Notes: generated by a model not told the origin, from the letters alone. Shown: positions 7,929-17,205, counted from the first letter of the stretch. The stretch: DNA of 64,000 bases from Sphingobacterium multivorum (GCF_039511225.1 NZ_CP154261.1:1612001-1676000); one strand, 5' to 3'. Numbers and translations are program-made.

Positions 7929-8807
7929 GTGATTACCAGGTATTTAATTGCTCTTTTGAGTCTACTGGCTTCCCTACAGGTGGAAGCTCAGCATTTTTTT
8001 GAAAAATCATTTCAGACTTCGTTTAATCAGGGCGTCGCCAATGAAGTTTGTTATTTACAGATTCCTCCAAATGTTAATCTTTATGGAACAATAGAAATAA
8101 AGATTACGGGCGGATATAATAACCAGTTAAATAGGGGAGTTTTAGTGAAGCGTATCGATATTGTATACAATGGTACTTCTCAAAGCTACTTAAGCCAGTC
8201 TAGTGAAGTTACAGAATCTTCCGAACCATTTTCATCCTATTGGGCTATCGGAGATTTTGATCCGGTAAACTCGCGGATACCGATATATCACCTCAATGAT
8301 GTACACAACAATATTAATGTCAAAATAAAGATGCAGTTGTTGCATGAGCTTTCGATTCCCATTTTGCAATCAGGTCTCACATTGTCTAATCCTGTAGTTG
8401 GCACTGGAGGAGTTGGACGCCAATATCGTCATTTCAATGATCAGCGGATCGGAATAGGTACTTCCAGCCCCGAGTATAGATTAGATGTCGTCGGAACAGC
8501 AAGAGCACATGAAATTCGTGTGAATACCCAAAAAACAGCTGATTTTGTATTTGAGCCCGACTATCAACTTCCTGCCTTAGATTCTGTAAAAACGTTTATT
8601 CAGCAAAATAGACATTTGCCCGGAATTCCAAGTGCTCAACAGATGGAAAAAGAAGGTATCAATTTGGGTAATCTACAGATTGATCTACTTCAAAAAATAG
8701 AAGAGTTGACTTTGCACCTTATTCGGGCAACAGAGCGGGCCGAACATCAGGAAAAAAGAATTGCGGAACAAGAAAAACGGATCAAGGAATTGGAAAATCG
8801 ACTGTAA
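7929..8807 (+). CDS. Array protein 4: divergent variable-body/conserved-cap protein
   Basis: About 292 residues if started at the GTG at 7929 (MITRYLIALLSLLASLQVEAQ, a good signal peptide). A TTG at 7911 is the only other option; the in-frame stop at 7881-7883 rules out any upstream ATG. The body (about 22-170) is beta-rich. The cap departs from the other fifteen: IGIGTSSPEYRLDV, TADFVF instead of WPDYVF or VPDYVF, and LGNLQIDLLQKIEELTLHL instead of an EMN motif. The C-terminal coil is long, with a repeated EKRI(A/K)E pattern. It ends 58 bases before the next start. The non-ATG start and odd cap make it the outlier of the family. Confidence 0.7.
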   Translation: MITRYLIALLSLLASLQVEAQHFFEKSFQTSFNQGVANEVCYLQIPPNVNLYGTIEIKITGGYNNQLNRGVLVKRIDIVYNGTSQSYLSQSSEVTESSEPFSSYWAIGDFDPVNSRIPIYHLNDVHNNINVKIKMQLLHELSIPILQSGLTLSNPVVGTGGVGRQYRHFNDQRIGIGTSSPEYRLDVVGTARAHEIRVNTQKTADFVFEPDYQLPALDSVKTFIQQNRHLPGIPSAQQMEKEGINLGNLQIDLLQKIEELTLHLIRATERAEHQEKRIAEQEKRIKELENRL

Positions 8808-8865
8808 ATATTTCTACAAATATTTGAGATTTATAAAAATCTATAACCAATTTAATAATAAGATA

Positions 8866-9582
8866 ATGAATAAGATGGTATTGCTCGTCCTAAGCTTGAT
8901 AAGCTTCCAGTACGGTAGAGCACAAAACAATAGTTTTCCAACTACAGGTTCAGTGGGGATAGGCACGACTACACCGCTGTCCAAACTCGAAGTAAGAGGA
9001 GGCAATTTTTTAATTAAGAATCTATCAAATAAGGTTGGTGAATCTGTACCCATGATCAGTCAGTCTTTGAGTTTTGGCGATTACACGACGTATGGTACTT
9101 CAATCAATACGTTTACGGAAAATGCTGATTATAACGCCTACGGTTTACAAATACTCACTCAAGAGACGTATGCAACCGGATTAACTGAAAAGTTGAGGGT
9201 GATGCCCAACGGAAATGTTGGAATAGGCAGTAAAAACCCACTGGCCAAATTAAGCGTAGACGGAAATATATTGGCTAAAGAAATCAAGATTAAAACAGAT
9301 ATTAACGTTCCAGATTATGTTTTTGAACCCGATTATAAGCTAGCCAGCCTGCCAGATGTAGAACAGTATGTAAAGTTAAATAAACACTTGCCTGATGTGC
9401 CATCCGCTAAGGAGATTGAGAAAACTGGCTTGGACTTGGCTGCAATGAATCTCATCCTATTAAAAAAAGTGGAGGAGCTGACCTTGCATCTCATTGAGAA
9501 GGAGAAGGAGATTAACGGGATCAAAGAAGGTTATGAATCGTTAGCCAAGCGGCTTGAAAAAATGGAAAACATGAAGAAATAG
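8866..9582 (+). CDS. Array protein 5: two-VGIGT secreted protein (class B cap)
   Basis: A 238-residue protein started at the ATG at 8866, which gives a clean signal peptide (MNKMVLLVLSLISFQYGRAQ); an upstream extension would overlap the previous gene and bury the signal. Directly after it comes FPTTGSVGIGTTTPLSKLEV, then a short body and a second NVGIGSKNPLAKLSVDGN. The cap is class B: NILAKEIKIKTDINVPDYVFEP, HLPDVPSAKEI, LAAMN, KKVEELTLHLIE, then a coil. Two VGIGT modules bracket the body, as in phage tail-fibre repeats. Confidence 0.8.
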   Translation: MNKMVLLVLSLISFQYGRAQNNSFPTTGSVGIGTTTPLSKLEVRGGNFLIKNLSNKVGESVPMISQSLSFGDYTTYGTSINTFTENADYNAYGLQILTQETYATGLTEKLRVMPNGNVGIGSKNPLAKLSVDGNILAKEIKIKTDINVPDYVFEPDYKLASLPDVEQYVKLNKHLPDVPSAKEIEKTGLDLAAMNLILLKKVEELTLHLIEKEKEINGIKEGYESLAKRLEKMENMKK

Positions 9583-9632
9583 ATTCTATTGGATCATAGT
9601 AGAAAACCGGTGAAAACGAATTTAAATAGTAT

Positions 9633-10268
9633 ATGAAAAAAATAATAAAGGGAATTATGGCGATTGTTGGTTTGTGTTTAACTGCTGACAATGTTTATAG
9701 TCAGGATGCACGTATTCTTATTGGATTGGATGGTCCTGCTTATGGGGTGAAAATCCTTTCCAAATTTCCCACCGGTACAGGTGGTTTTGCGCGGGGCTAT
9801 AGCATCGCTAATCAGGATAATTCGGAAACCTATATTCAGCTCGGAACATTTGGAAATTATTTCGGCGGCATTTCAAATCTAACATATTCATATATTGGTC
9901 GTGAATATAACAATGCGTATATGGTGTTCAGACCGAATGGGGACATTGGTATTGGAACAATTAATCCTCAGGACAAACTTTCTGTAAACGGAAAGATTCG
10001 AGCTCACGAGATCAGGGTGACAACTGCCACTGCTGATTGGCCCGATTATGTTTTTAAAACGGATTACAAGCTACCGAGTCTATGGGAAACAGAGCAGTTT
10101 ATCAAACAGCATGGTCATCTGCCCGAGGTGCCTAAAGCTTCGGAAGTTGAAGCTGATGGTGTCTCACTTGGTGAGATGAACAAGATCCTGTTGAAGAAGA
10201 TTGAGGAATTGACATTGCATGTGATAACCTTGCAGAAAGAGGTGGAAGATTTAAAAACTAAAAAATAA
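9633..10268 (+). CDS. Array protein 6: short class A cap protein
   Basis: At 211 residues, the shortest complete member. Signal peptide (ends VYSQ), body about 22-105 with little sequence in common with neighbours, then DIGIGTINPQDKLSVNGKIRAHEIRVTT and WPDYVF, HLPEVPKASEVEADGVSLGEMN, KKIEELTLHVI and a short coil. The cap DNA around 10100-10190 is almost identical to that of the next gene (10843-10930) while the bodies differ, suggesting recent duplication or gene conversion of the cap. It lies 5 bases before the next gene and begins the tightly packed run. Confidence 0.8.
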   Translation: MKKIIKGIMAIVGLCLTADNVYSQDARILIGLDGPAYGVKILSKFPTGTGGFARGYSIANQDNSETYIQLGTFGNYFGGISNLTYSYIGREYNNAYMVFRPNGDIGIGTINPQDKLSVNGKIRAHEIRVTTATADWPDYVFKTDYKLPSLWETEQFIKQHGHLPEVPKASEVEADGVSLGEMNKILLKKIEELTLHVITLQKEVEDLKTKK

Positions 10269-10273
10269 AAATA

Positions 10274-11008
10274 ATGTATAAAATATTCTCATGGATGGTA
10301 TGTACACTTGTAAGTGTACAATTACATGCCCAACAGAACACATTTGTCAATAATGGGACGAAAGTTGGAATTCATACGCTACAGCCAATTGCTATTCTTG
10401 ATGTTTCGGCAGATCTTACCAATGGGAAACTGGGGACGGTGATGGGAAGGCTTCCTGAAGGAAATCATCAGGCTGAAGGTACCTTTTTAGGTGTAAGGGG
10501 ATACGATACCTATTTCAATGCGGTGTCAGGACTTAAAAGTTTTGCCATTGAACATTCTTTTTATGGTTTTATAAATAGTTCTATTAATTTTTTTAGGGGA
10601 CCTGATACCAAGGGTGGATTTATAACATTCAACACATCCGATAATATCGAGCGACTAAGGCTCGATAAGGATGGCAATTTACTGTTGGGAACAACAATAG
10701 CCAGAGGGGAAAAGCTTTCCATAAACGGCGGTATTCGTGCGCACGAAATTAAAGTTGAGACAAGCAATTGGCCCGATTATGTTTTTAAAACTAATTATAA
10801 GTTGCCGAGTCTAACGGAAACGGAGCATTTTATCAAACAACATGGTCATCTGCCCGAGGTGCCTAAAGCTTCGGAAGTAGAAGCCGATGGAGTTTCACTT
10901 GGTGAGATGAATAAGATCTTGCTGAAGAAAATTGAGGAATTGACTTTGCAAGTGATTGAATTGAATAAGAAAGTTGACCGTCAGGAGGAAAGAATAAAGT
11001 TAAAGTGA
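10274..11008 (+). CDS. Array protein 7: class A cap protein
   Basis: A 244-residue protein with signal peptide (ends LHAQ), then QNTFVNNGTKVGIHTLQPIAILDVS, a degenerate version of the first VGIGT..P..L motif. The body is about 45-130. NLLLGTTIARGEKLSINGGIRAHEIKVE replaces the second VGIGT, and the cap (WPDYVF, HLPEVPKASEVEADGVSLGEMN, KKIEELTLQVIE) is nearly the same as in the preceding gene. The coil is rich in basic and acidic residues (KKVDRQEERIKLK). Confidence 0.8.
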   Translation: MYKIFSWMVCTLVSVQLHAQQNTFVNNGTKVGIHTLQPIAILDVSADLTNGKLGTVMGRLPEGNHQAEGTFLGVRGYDTYFNAVSGLKSFAIEHSFYGFINSSINFFRGPDTKGGFITFNTSDNIERLRLDKDGNLLLGTTIARGEKLSINGGIRAHEIKVETSNWPDYVFKTNYKLPSLTETEHFIKQHGHLPEVPKASEVEADGVSLGEMNKILLKKIEELTLQVIELNKKVDRQEERIKLK

Positions 11009-11088
11009 GTACGGCACCTCATCTTCTCTCTAATACTTCAACTCAAAGTTTATTTTAAATTAGGTATTTCTCTATTTAATTGATTTAT

Positions 11089-12030
11089 ATGAAAATAAAG
11101 ATTTTATTATTTTTCATGCTCATAACGTGCATGAAATCGTCTGTATTTGGACAAACAGAAGCAATTGTCCCGCCATCTAATCGATCTGCCTCATCATTGG
11201 AAAAAAATGTACTTTTCTATGCGGACAAAAGGTTTACAGTGTCACAGTCGGGCAGTATCGCTCTTGATTTACCTACATTGTTTAATGGTCAGTTTTTTCC
11301 AACTTACTCAAGTACGAGTATAAATCCACAAAATCCTTATGTTATCCTTATTGAAGATATTCCTCTCTATCATGCGCAGGAGGGAGCTTGGATCGGACTG
11401 ACTACGCGCTATTATATGGCTACAAAATTTAAAATAGAGGTTTTTGACGTTAACGATGGAGTTAATCAATGGCGAACCATCGCCGATGTGAGTAATAATG
11501 CTGCATGGCATTATATGGCCAGGATTTCTCCGGGCTCTGTCTGCCCTTCAAAAATTCGTTTTACGATTTATAATACAAACGACACACAAAATCGGCTTGG
11601 AATTTCTGAGCTGTTTTATATTCAGCCTGAGGGTGCACAAGCTTATGACGGGCTTATGGTTCGATATAACAGCCAAGGCAACGTTGGGATTGGAACGAAT
11701 TCGCCTATGGCTAAATTAGCAGTTGATGGGAATATATTGGCCAAAGAAATTAAAGTCAAAACAGATATCGCCGTTCCAGATTATGTATTTGAACCGGATT
11801 ATAAACTTAATAGTCTAGATTATATCGCCGATTATGTAAGAACTAATAAGCATCTTCCCGAAATTCCTTCAGCAAAAGAAATTAAAAAGGATGGTTTGGA
11901 TTTAGCCGAGATGAATTTGCTTTTATTGAAAAAAGTGGAAGAACTGACTCTCCATGCTATCGAGAATGAAAAGAAACGGAATGAACTAGAGGCAAAGGTG
12001 TCTAAACTGGAGCAACTTTTAACTAAATAA
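11089..12030 (+). CDS. Array protein 8: large-body class B cap protein
   Basis: A 313-residue protein started at the ATG at 11089; a TTG nine bases earlier is less likely. Signal peptide (ends VFGQ). The body (about 25-205) has a beta-sandwich-like pattern with VLFYADKRFTV, PYVILIEDIPLY and KIRFTIYNTND. One NVGIGTNSPMAKLAVDGN precedes a class B cap: ILAKEIKVKTDIAVPDYVFEP, HLPEIPSAKEI, LAEMN, KKVEELTLHAIE. Its cap DNA matches that of the next gene almost base for base (about 11700-11830 and 12510-12640). An 80-base gap separates it from the previous gene and 3 bases from the next. Confidence 0.8.
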   Translation: MKIKILLFFMLITCMKSSVFGQTEAIVPPSNRSASSLEKNVLFYADKRFTVSQSGSIALDLPTLFNGQFFPTYSSTSINPQNPYVILIEDIPLYHAQEGAWIGLTTRYYMATKFKIEVFDVNDGVNQWRTIADVSNNAAWHYMARISPGSVCPSKIRFTIYNTNDTQNRLGISELFYIQPEGAQAYDGLMVRYNSQGNVGIGTNSPMAKLAVDGNILAKEIKVKTDIAVPDYVFEPDYKLNSLDYIADYVRTNKHLPEIPSAKEIKKDGLDLAEMNLLLLKKVEELTLHAIENEKKRNELEAKVSKLEQLLTK

Positions 12031-12033
12031 AAT

Positions 12034-12909
12034 ATGAAGAGCTTTTTTTGTTTAATTATACTATTAGGTGGGGCTGGTTTGCTCAATGCCCAGACGAACG
12101 TTTTTCCGACCACAGGAAGTGTTGGGATCGGCACAACCAGTCCTGCCGATAAATTGGAGGTCGCAGGCGGATTTGTGAGATCGGGTAACTCCTCATTTGG
12201 AAACTTTAATTTTCAATCGCCGAAAGGCTTTGTAAATTTTGGAGGGGATAATCATGGATCCCTGATTGTTGGGTCAAACATATACATCGATAATTCTGTT
12301 CAGTTAAGCACAAATTTGCGCATCGCAAATACTCACCCAACAATGGCGGGTGCTGGAATTTTACTGCCTGGGAATGGGCAGTATTTTCAAGGATCCATTA
12401 TTTTTCATACCAGCGAACCCGGGCCTACTACGGTAGAGAAACCATTTTATAGTCCAAGGATGATCGTTCATGCCAACGGAAATATTGGGATTGGTACAAT
12501 GGTTCCACAAGCCAAATTAGCAGTTGATGGGAATATATTGGCCAAAGAAATAAAAGTCAAAACAGATATCACCGTTCCGGATTATGTATTTGATCCGGAT
12601 TATGAACTCAATAGTCTAGATTATATTGCCGATTATGTAAAAACTAATAAACATCTGCCAGAAATTCCTTCAGCAAAGGAAATAAACAAAGATGGTCTTG
12701 ATTTGGCTGGAATGAATTTGCTCTTGTTGAAAAAGGTGGAAGAACTAACGCTTTATGCTATTCAACAAGATAAAGAAATAAAGAGCCAGAGTTTGCAATC
12801 AGTAGAACAGAAAAACTTGTTAGAAGAGCAGCGTAAGGAAATTGCAGACATGAAGCGAATCGGAAAACTTTTGGAGCAACGTATCAGTCAATTAGAATCA
12901 AAAAAATAA
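12034..12909 (+). CDS. Array protein 9: two-VGIGT class B cap protein
   Basis: A 291-residue protein with signal peptide (ends LNAQ) followed at once by FPTTGSVGIGTTSPADKLEV, a body (about 45-150) and then NIGIGTMVPQAKLAVDGN with a class B cap (VPDYVFDP, HLPEIPSAKEI, LAGMN, KKVEELTLYAIQ). The C-terminal coil is one of the longest in the array, about 65 residues with heptad-like spacing (LQSVEQKNLLEEQ, LLEQRISQLESKK). It follows the preceding gene by 3 bases and precedes the next by 10. Confidence 0.8.
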   Translation: MKSFFCLIILLGGAGLLNAQTNVFPTTGSVGIGTTSPADKLEVAGGFVRSGNSSFGNFNFQSPKGFVNFGGDNHGSLIVGSNIYIDNSVQLSTNLRIANTHPTMAGAGILLPGNGQYFQGSIIFHTSEPGPTTVEKPFYSPRMIVHANGNIGIGTMVPQAKLAVDGNILAKEIKVKTDITVPDYVFDPDYELNSLDYIADYVKTNKHLPEIPSAKEINKDGLDLAGMNLLLLKKVEELTLYAIQQDKEIKSQSLQSVEQKNLLEEQRKEIADMKRIGKLLEQRISQLESKK

Positions 12910-12919
12910 TTAAATAATA

Positions 12920-13681
12920 ATGAATAAATATCTCAGCCTATTCTCTTTTCTGCTTAGCTTTTCAGCATTCGGTCAGACCAATACTTTTCCTGCCAGCGGA
13001 AATGTGGGGATTGGAACTACTGCACCACTGAACCCCTTGACAATCGCAACTCAAGCAAATAGTACAACAAGTGCTATTAAGATTGGCAAGTCAGGCGATT
13101 CGGGAAATATCAATGTGCCTCTGGGGAGCACCACCGGTGGGTATAATCTAGATTTTACGACATGGCGGGACTATAATCCAGATTACGTTGGTGCTCGAAT
13201 TCGTGCAGAGAGGATTAATACATGGATCGCAAATAATGCCTTAATTCAATCGATGGATCTTGTTTTTTCAACGGGTGGTCCGGTTGATTATAGCCCACTT
13301 GCAGAACAATTGCGTATCAAATATAATGGTAATGTGGGGATCGGTACTCCTAATCCGCCAGAGAAACTCTCTGTCAAAGGTAAGATTCAGGCAGAAGAGA
13401 TCAGAGTAACCACAGCAGTTACTGATTGGCCGGATTACGTTTTTGAGGAGGGGTATACGCTGCCAAACTTAGCGGAGTTAGAATCGTTTGTCAGGTCAAA
13501 AAAACACCTTCCCGATGTGCCTTCAGCTCAGGATGTTCAAGAAAAAGGTATTGAACTAGGTGAAATGAATAAGGTTCTTTTAAAGAAGATTGAGGAGCTC
13601 ACTATGTATGTGATCCAACAACAAAAGGAAATTAAAGAGCTAAAAACCAAAATATCAGCTAAACCAATCATAAAAAAGTAA
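12920..13681 (+). CDS. Array protein 10: two-VGIGT class A cap protein
   Basis: A 253-residue protein with signal peptide (ends AFGQ), FPASGNVGIGTTAPLNPLTI, a body of about 100 residues, then NVGIGTPNPPEKLSVKGKIQAEEIRVTT and WPDYVF. The cap is class A with small differences: HLPDVPSAQDV borrows the class B wording, whereas LGEMN and KKIEELTMYVI are class A. It therefore looks like a recombinant or intermediate cap. Spacing is 10 bases to the previous and 1 base to the next gene. Confidence 0.8.
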   Translation: MNKYLSLFSFLLSFSAFGQTNTFPASGNVGIGTTAPLNPLTIATQANSTTSAIKIGKSGDSGNINVPLGSTTGGYNLDFTTWRDYNPDYVGARIRAERINTWIANNALIQSMDLVFSTGGPVDYSPLAEQLRIKYNGNVGIGTPNPPEKLSVKGKIQAEEIRVTTAVTDWPDYVFEEGYTLPNLAELESFVRSKKHLPDVPSAQDVQEKGIELGEMNKVLLKKIEELTMYVIQQQKEIKELKTKISAKPIIKK

Positions 13682-13682
13682 T

Positions 13683-14459
13683 ATGAAGAGAATTAAAATT
13701 TTGTTTGCACTATTGGCTCCCATAGTCGTTTTTACAGCGCAGGCTCAAAATACATTTCCTACAAATGGAAATGTCGGAATTGGTATTGCAACACCTGGGG
13801 CTTCTTTACATCTTAAAACCAATGGCTCAGCTGCCTATCCTTCGATGGCTAGCCGTGGTAATATCATGCAGCTTTTTCAAGCAGATAACAATGGGCTTGA
13901 AATAGGTGTTTCCAACGGTCTTAATACCCGAAAGGCATGGCTCCTGGCACGTCATCTCTCTGTACCTGAATTTGGACAATATTATTCTACACTACATTTG
14001 CAACCAAAGATTGACAATATGGGACTTTATCGGGGAGTTGCAATGGGCTATGAGGCATATGCCGACGTTCCTTATGGTGTGGGGTTAGCAGTTGAGGGAA
14101 ATGTCGGTATCGGAACAATTAATCCCCAGGACAAACTTTCTGTAAACGGCAAAATACGTGCACATGAGATTCGGGTAACGACTGCAGTAGCGGATTGGCC
14201 AGATTATGTTTTCAAGTCGGGTTATAAAATGCCTCTTTTATCGGAGACTGAACAGTTTATAAAGACATACGGCCATTTACCCGAAGTTCCGAATGCTGCA
14301 GAGGTTCAAAAAAATGGTATTTTATTGGGCGAAATGAACAAAGTTCTTTTAAAAAAGATCGAAGAGTTGACGCTGATTATTATTGAAAAAGATAAACAGC
14401 TGAGTTCACAACAGCAGCAGATAAATGAGATAAAGAAATTTGTAGGCTTAAAAGATTAG
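13683..14459 (+). CDS. Array protein 11: two-VGIGT class A cap protein
   Basis: A 258-residue protein with signal peptide (ends AQAQ), FPTNGNVGIGIATPGASLHL, a body of about 105 residues, then NVGIGTINPQDKLSVNGKIRAHEIRVTT, WPDYVF, HLPEVPNAAEV, LGEMN and KKIEELTLIIIE, ending in a glutamine-rich coil (SSQQQQINEIKK). The IRAHEIRVTTA stretch equals that of the genes at 9633 and 16219. It starts 1 base after the previous stop and ends 5 before the next start. Confidence 0.8.
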   Translation: MKRIKILFALLAPIVVFTAQAQNTFPTNGNVGIGIATPGASLHLKTNGSAAYPSMASRGNIMQLFQADNNGLEIGVSNGLNTRKAWLLARHLSVPEFGQYYSTLHLQPKIDNMGLYRGVAMGYEAYADVPYGVGLAVEGNVGIGTINPQDKLSVNGKIRAHEIRVTTAVADWPDYVFKSGYKMPLLSETEQFIKTYGHLPEVPNAAEVQKNGILLGEMNKVLLKKIEELTLIIIEKDKQLSSQQQQINEIKKFVGLKD

Positions 14460-14464
14460 TTTAA

Positions 14465-15211
14465 ATGAACATCAAATCTATTTTATTGACCCTTTCGGTT
14501 TTAACTTTTTGTAGCGTACAGGTTTATTCCCAATCGAATACATTTCCTAGTTCTGGAGATGCGGGGATAGGGGTGCTTAATCCCTCTTCCTATTTTCATG
14601 GTGGGAACAACAGAGTTATGGAAATTTTTAACAATAATACTACTTTGCATAGTCAGTCCCATATTGTACTAAGCTCTGGGGCCTTAATGCGGGAAAGTTC
14701 AATTGGTACAATCTCCTGGGTGTCTCGAAATTCAGCGGGGTTTAAAGGGGTGGCCTATATTGGTGGGCTGCAGGCTACAGATGCAACAACGAATGCAATG
14801 GGTAACTTGGTATTTGCAACCTCCAATGGATCTTATTTCAATAAAATCACCATGGATCCCAATGGTAACTTGGGCATCGGTATAGAAACACCAGGTGAAA
14901 AACTTTCGGTCAATGGGAATATCCGTGCGCGAGAGATTAAAGTGGAGACTAGCAACTGGCCTGATTATGTTTTTAAACCGAGCTATAACTTAATCTCATT
15001 ACATGAAACTGAGCAATTTATTCTGACAAATGGACATCTTTCAGATGTTCCCAAAGCGGAGGACGTAGAATCAAACGGCCTATCGCTTGGCGAGATGAAT
15101 AAAATATTGTTGAAGAAGATCGAAGAGTTAACCCTGCATGTGATCGAATTGGACAAATCGAATAGAAAACAGCAGGATCTTATTGAAACACTACAAAAGA
15201 AAGTTAAATAG
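14465..15211 (+). CDS. Array protein 12: class A cap protein with degenerate first motif
   Basis: A 248-residue protein with signal peptide (ends VYSQ) and FPSSGDAGIGVLNPSSYF, a weakened first VGIGT motif. The body (about 45-135) is followed by NLGIGIETPGEKLSVNGNIRAREIKVE, WPDYVF, HLSDVPKAEDV (Ser replaces the Pro of HLP), LGEMN, KKIEELTLHVIE and a coil. The loss of the otherwise invariant HLP proline is worth noting. Four bases separate its stop from the next start. Confidence 0.8.
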   Translation: MNIKSILLTLSVLTFCSVQVYSQSNTFPSSGDAGIGVLNPSSYFHGGNNRVMEIFNNNTTLHSQSHIVLSSGALMRESSIGTISWVSRNSAGFKGVAYIGGLQATDATTNAMGNLVFATSNGSYFNKITMDPNGNLGIGIETPGEKLSVNGNIRAREIKVETSNWPDYVFKPSYNLISLHETEQFILTNGHLSDVPKAEDVESNGLSLGEMNKILLKKIEELTLHVIELDKSNRKQQDLIETLQKKVK

Positions 15212-15215
15212 CAAT

Positions 15216-16151
15216 ATGACATATTTGAAGTTTAGATTTTTTATCCCCACGATAGTCTTTACATTATTTTGGAGCGTTCTAAACGCGCAAGTTACGACGC
15301 TTTCTGGAGATTACGTTCATAAGGTGATCAATGCTACCGAAAACGCGGACTATACCAAATCGTTGATTCTATTGCATGAAATTTATGATGGCACGCTGCT
15401 TTCCGATAATTATTTGGTCGGTACAATTGCAGCCCGACGAGGCAGTACCAGCGCAGGAAATAGATTAAATGTGGCTAATATCAATAGTTCGTCAGCCTAT
15501 AGCTCGACCTATGCTAACCTCATCTCGAATGATGAGGCTGATTATCTGTGGAAGCTTAAAACATGCCGATACAACGGTAAGAAATACCTTGCTTTGGAAG
15601 TTCCTTATTTGGCTGCTTATCATCAGAATGGGTTTCAGTTTGTAGGCTGGGTTAAATCGTCGGCGCTCAGTTTGGAGTTTGTTACCTATGAAAAGAATGG
15701 AATAGCACAAAATACCAGTATTTTGAAAGAGATAACAGATTTTGTTCCCAATAGAAAGATCAGCAATCATGTGTCTCGATTTAATGTACTGGGAAAGGTG
15801 GGGATAGGAACCGATGATCCACAGGCTGATCTCGCAGTAAATGGTGATATTTTAGCAAAGCAAATAAAAGTTAAGACGGATATTTCGGTGCCTGACTACG
15901 TATTCGAGCCGGGGTATAAAATGAATACGTTGGAGCAGATCGAAGAGTTTGTTAAAACACATAAACATCTTCCAGAAATTCCGTCTGCCAAGGAAATTGA
16001 GAAGGAAGGATTGAATGTGGCCGAAATGAACCTATTGCTACTGAAAAAGATGGAAGAAATGACTTTGCAAATTATTCAGATGAATAAGACATTAGTGAAG
16101 CAGTCTGAGGAAATCAGGCAATTGAAGGAGAATGGTTCTATGGCTCGATAG
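15216..16151 (+). CDS. Array protein 13: large-body class B cap protein, last gene of packed run
   Basis: A 311-residue protein started at the ATG at 15216, which avoids overlap with the previous gene and gives a signal peptide ending LNAQ. The body (about 24-205) is a single large beta-rich domain (ILLHEIYDGTLLSDNYLVG, KYLALEVPYLAAYH). VGIGTDDPQADLAVNGD precedes a class B cap: ILAKQIKVKTDISVPDYVFEP, HLPEIPSAKEI, VAEMN, KKMEEMTLQII. The last gene before a strong terminator; it faces the convergent gene at 16219..17205. Confidence 0.8.
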   Translation: MTYLKFRFFIPTIVFTLFWSVLNAQVTTLSGDYVHKVINATENADYTKSLILLHEIYDGTLLSDNYLVGTIAARRGSTSAGNRLNVANINSSSAYSSTYANLISNDEADYLWKLKTCRYNGKKYLALEVPYLAAYHQNGFQFVGWVKSSALSLEFVTYEKNGIAQNTSILKEITDFVPNRKISNHVSRFNVLGKVGIGTDDPQADLAVNGDILAKQIKVKTDISVPDYVFEPGYKMNTLEQIEEFVKTHKHLPEIPSAKEIEKEGLNVAEMNLLLLKKMEEMTLQIIQMNKTLVKQSEEIRQLKENGSMAR

Positions 16152-16152
16152 A

Positions 16153-16192
16153 TAATCCAAGGGCTTCAAACAGGTTTGGAACCCTTGGATTA
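16153..16192. terminator. Bidirectional terminator between convergent array genes
   Basis: An 11-bp perfect stem (TAATCCAAGGG at 16153-16163, complement at 16182-16192) between the stop of the plus-strand gene (16151) and that of the minus-strand gene (16219). No long T-run follows, so strength is uncertain. Confidence 0.65.
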
Positions 16193-16218
16193 GTCAATGA
16201 TCATTGGAAACCAGCAGG

Positions 16219-17205
16219 TTAATTAGCTGATTTCGCGGTGAGATTATTATTGATTAATTCTTTTAAAGCACTGATTTCTTTGTCTTGTTGCTCTATATGC
16301 TTTTTTGTTTCAATAGCATGAAGAGTCAGTTCCTCTATCTTCTTCAATAACACTTTGTTGAGTTCACCCAATTCGACGCCGTTGGATTCCGCTTCGCTGG
16401 CAGTTGGAACTCCTGGTAAATGTCCCTTGGTTTTAATATACTGTTCGATTTCGGATAAAGGTTTTAAATCATAATCTGCTTTAAAGACATAATCTGGCCA
16501 ATCCGCGGTTGCGGTTGTTACCCTGATTTCATGTGCACGTATTTTACCGTTTACGGAAAGTTTGTCCTGTGGGTTTTTGGTTCCGATTCCCAAATTACCT
16601 TGAGAGATATAATGATTGTCCATTCCTTCAACCCGTAGGCTCCCTGTTGTCCACATTGGCGTATTGGCCATGGTTTGTGCTGTGAAATCAGGTATAACAG
16701 TCCCGGACGTGTTACCAAAAGCTATTTCGGCGTAATTCGCTACCGAAGCTACTTCATTATAGGTATAAGTCACTTTCACCCGACAGGAAATATAGGCTTT
16801 TATTTTCAACATAACTGGAATTTTTGCGTTCGGATATCCTGAATATTGGGTAGCTAGATTGGATCCTGTACCAAATGCTACTGCAAATTCGTGGCTGCCG
16901 AAGTTTTCTACCTGATAGAGCTGCCCCGTCCCGTAATTAGCTCCTTTTCCGTAGCCAAAGTTGATGACATATTTGGCGTAAGCAGGTGCATAAAAATCTT
17001 GGAAAACTTCCACGATCACACTTGCGCCATTTTGCCAGTGATGGGTATTGTAAGATAGGTCAAACAATTTGAATTCGCGTGCCTGGTTATCAGAAGACGA
17101 AAAGTCACCGAGGTTCTTTGTTTTAATACCAGATTCTTGACCGCTTAAGGTATTAAGGCAAATGAATAGTGCCGATAATAGTGTTAAAATGTTAATACTT
17201 TTCAT
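16219..17205 (-). CDS. Array protein 14: large-body class A cap protein on the opposite strand
   Basis: At 328 residues, the longest complete member and the only one inverted within the 6923-19558 array. Signal peptide (ends LSGQ), a body about 24-200 with YVINFGYGKG, HEFAVAFGTG and VKVTYTYNEV, then NLGIGTKNPQDKLSVNGKIRAHEIRVTT, WPDYVF, HLPGVPTASEAES, LGELN (Leu for Met), KKIEELTLHAIE and a coil. It starts on one side of a 500-base divergent gap, so it is transcribed alone. Confidence 0.8.
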   Translation of the reverse strand: MKSINILTLLSALFICLNTLSGQESGIKTKNLGDFSSSDNQAREFKLFDLSYNTHHWQNGASVIVEVFQDFYAPAYAKYVINFGYGKGANYGTGQLYQVENFGSHEFAVAFGTGSNLATQYSGYPNAKIPVMLKIKAYISCRVKVTYTYNEVASVANYAEIAFGNTSGTVIPDFTAQTMANTPMWTTGSLRVEGMDNHYISQGNLGIGTKNPQDKLSVNGKIRAHEIRVTTATADWPDYVFKADYDLKPLSEIEQYIKTKGHLPGVPTASEAESNGVELGELNKVLLKKIEELTLHAIETKKHIEQQDKEISALKELINNNLTAKSAN

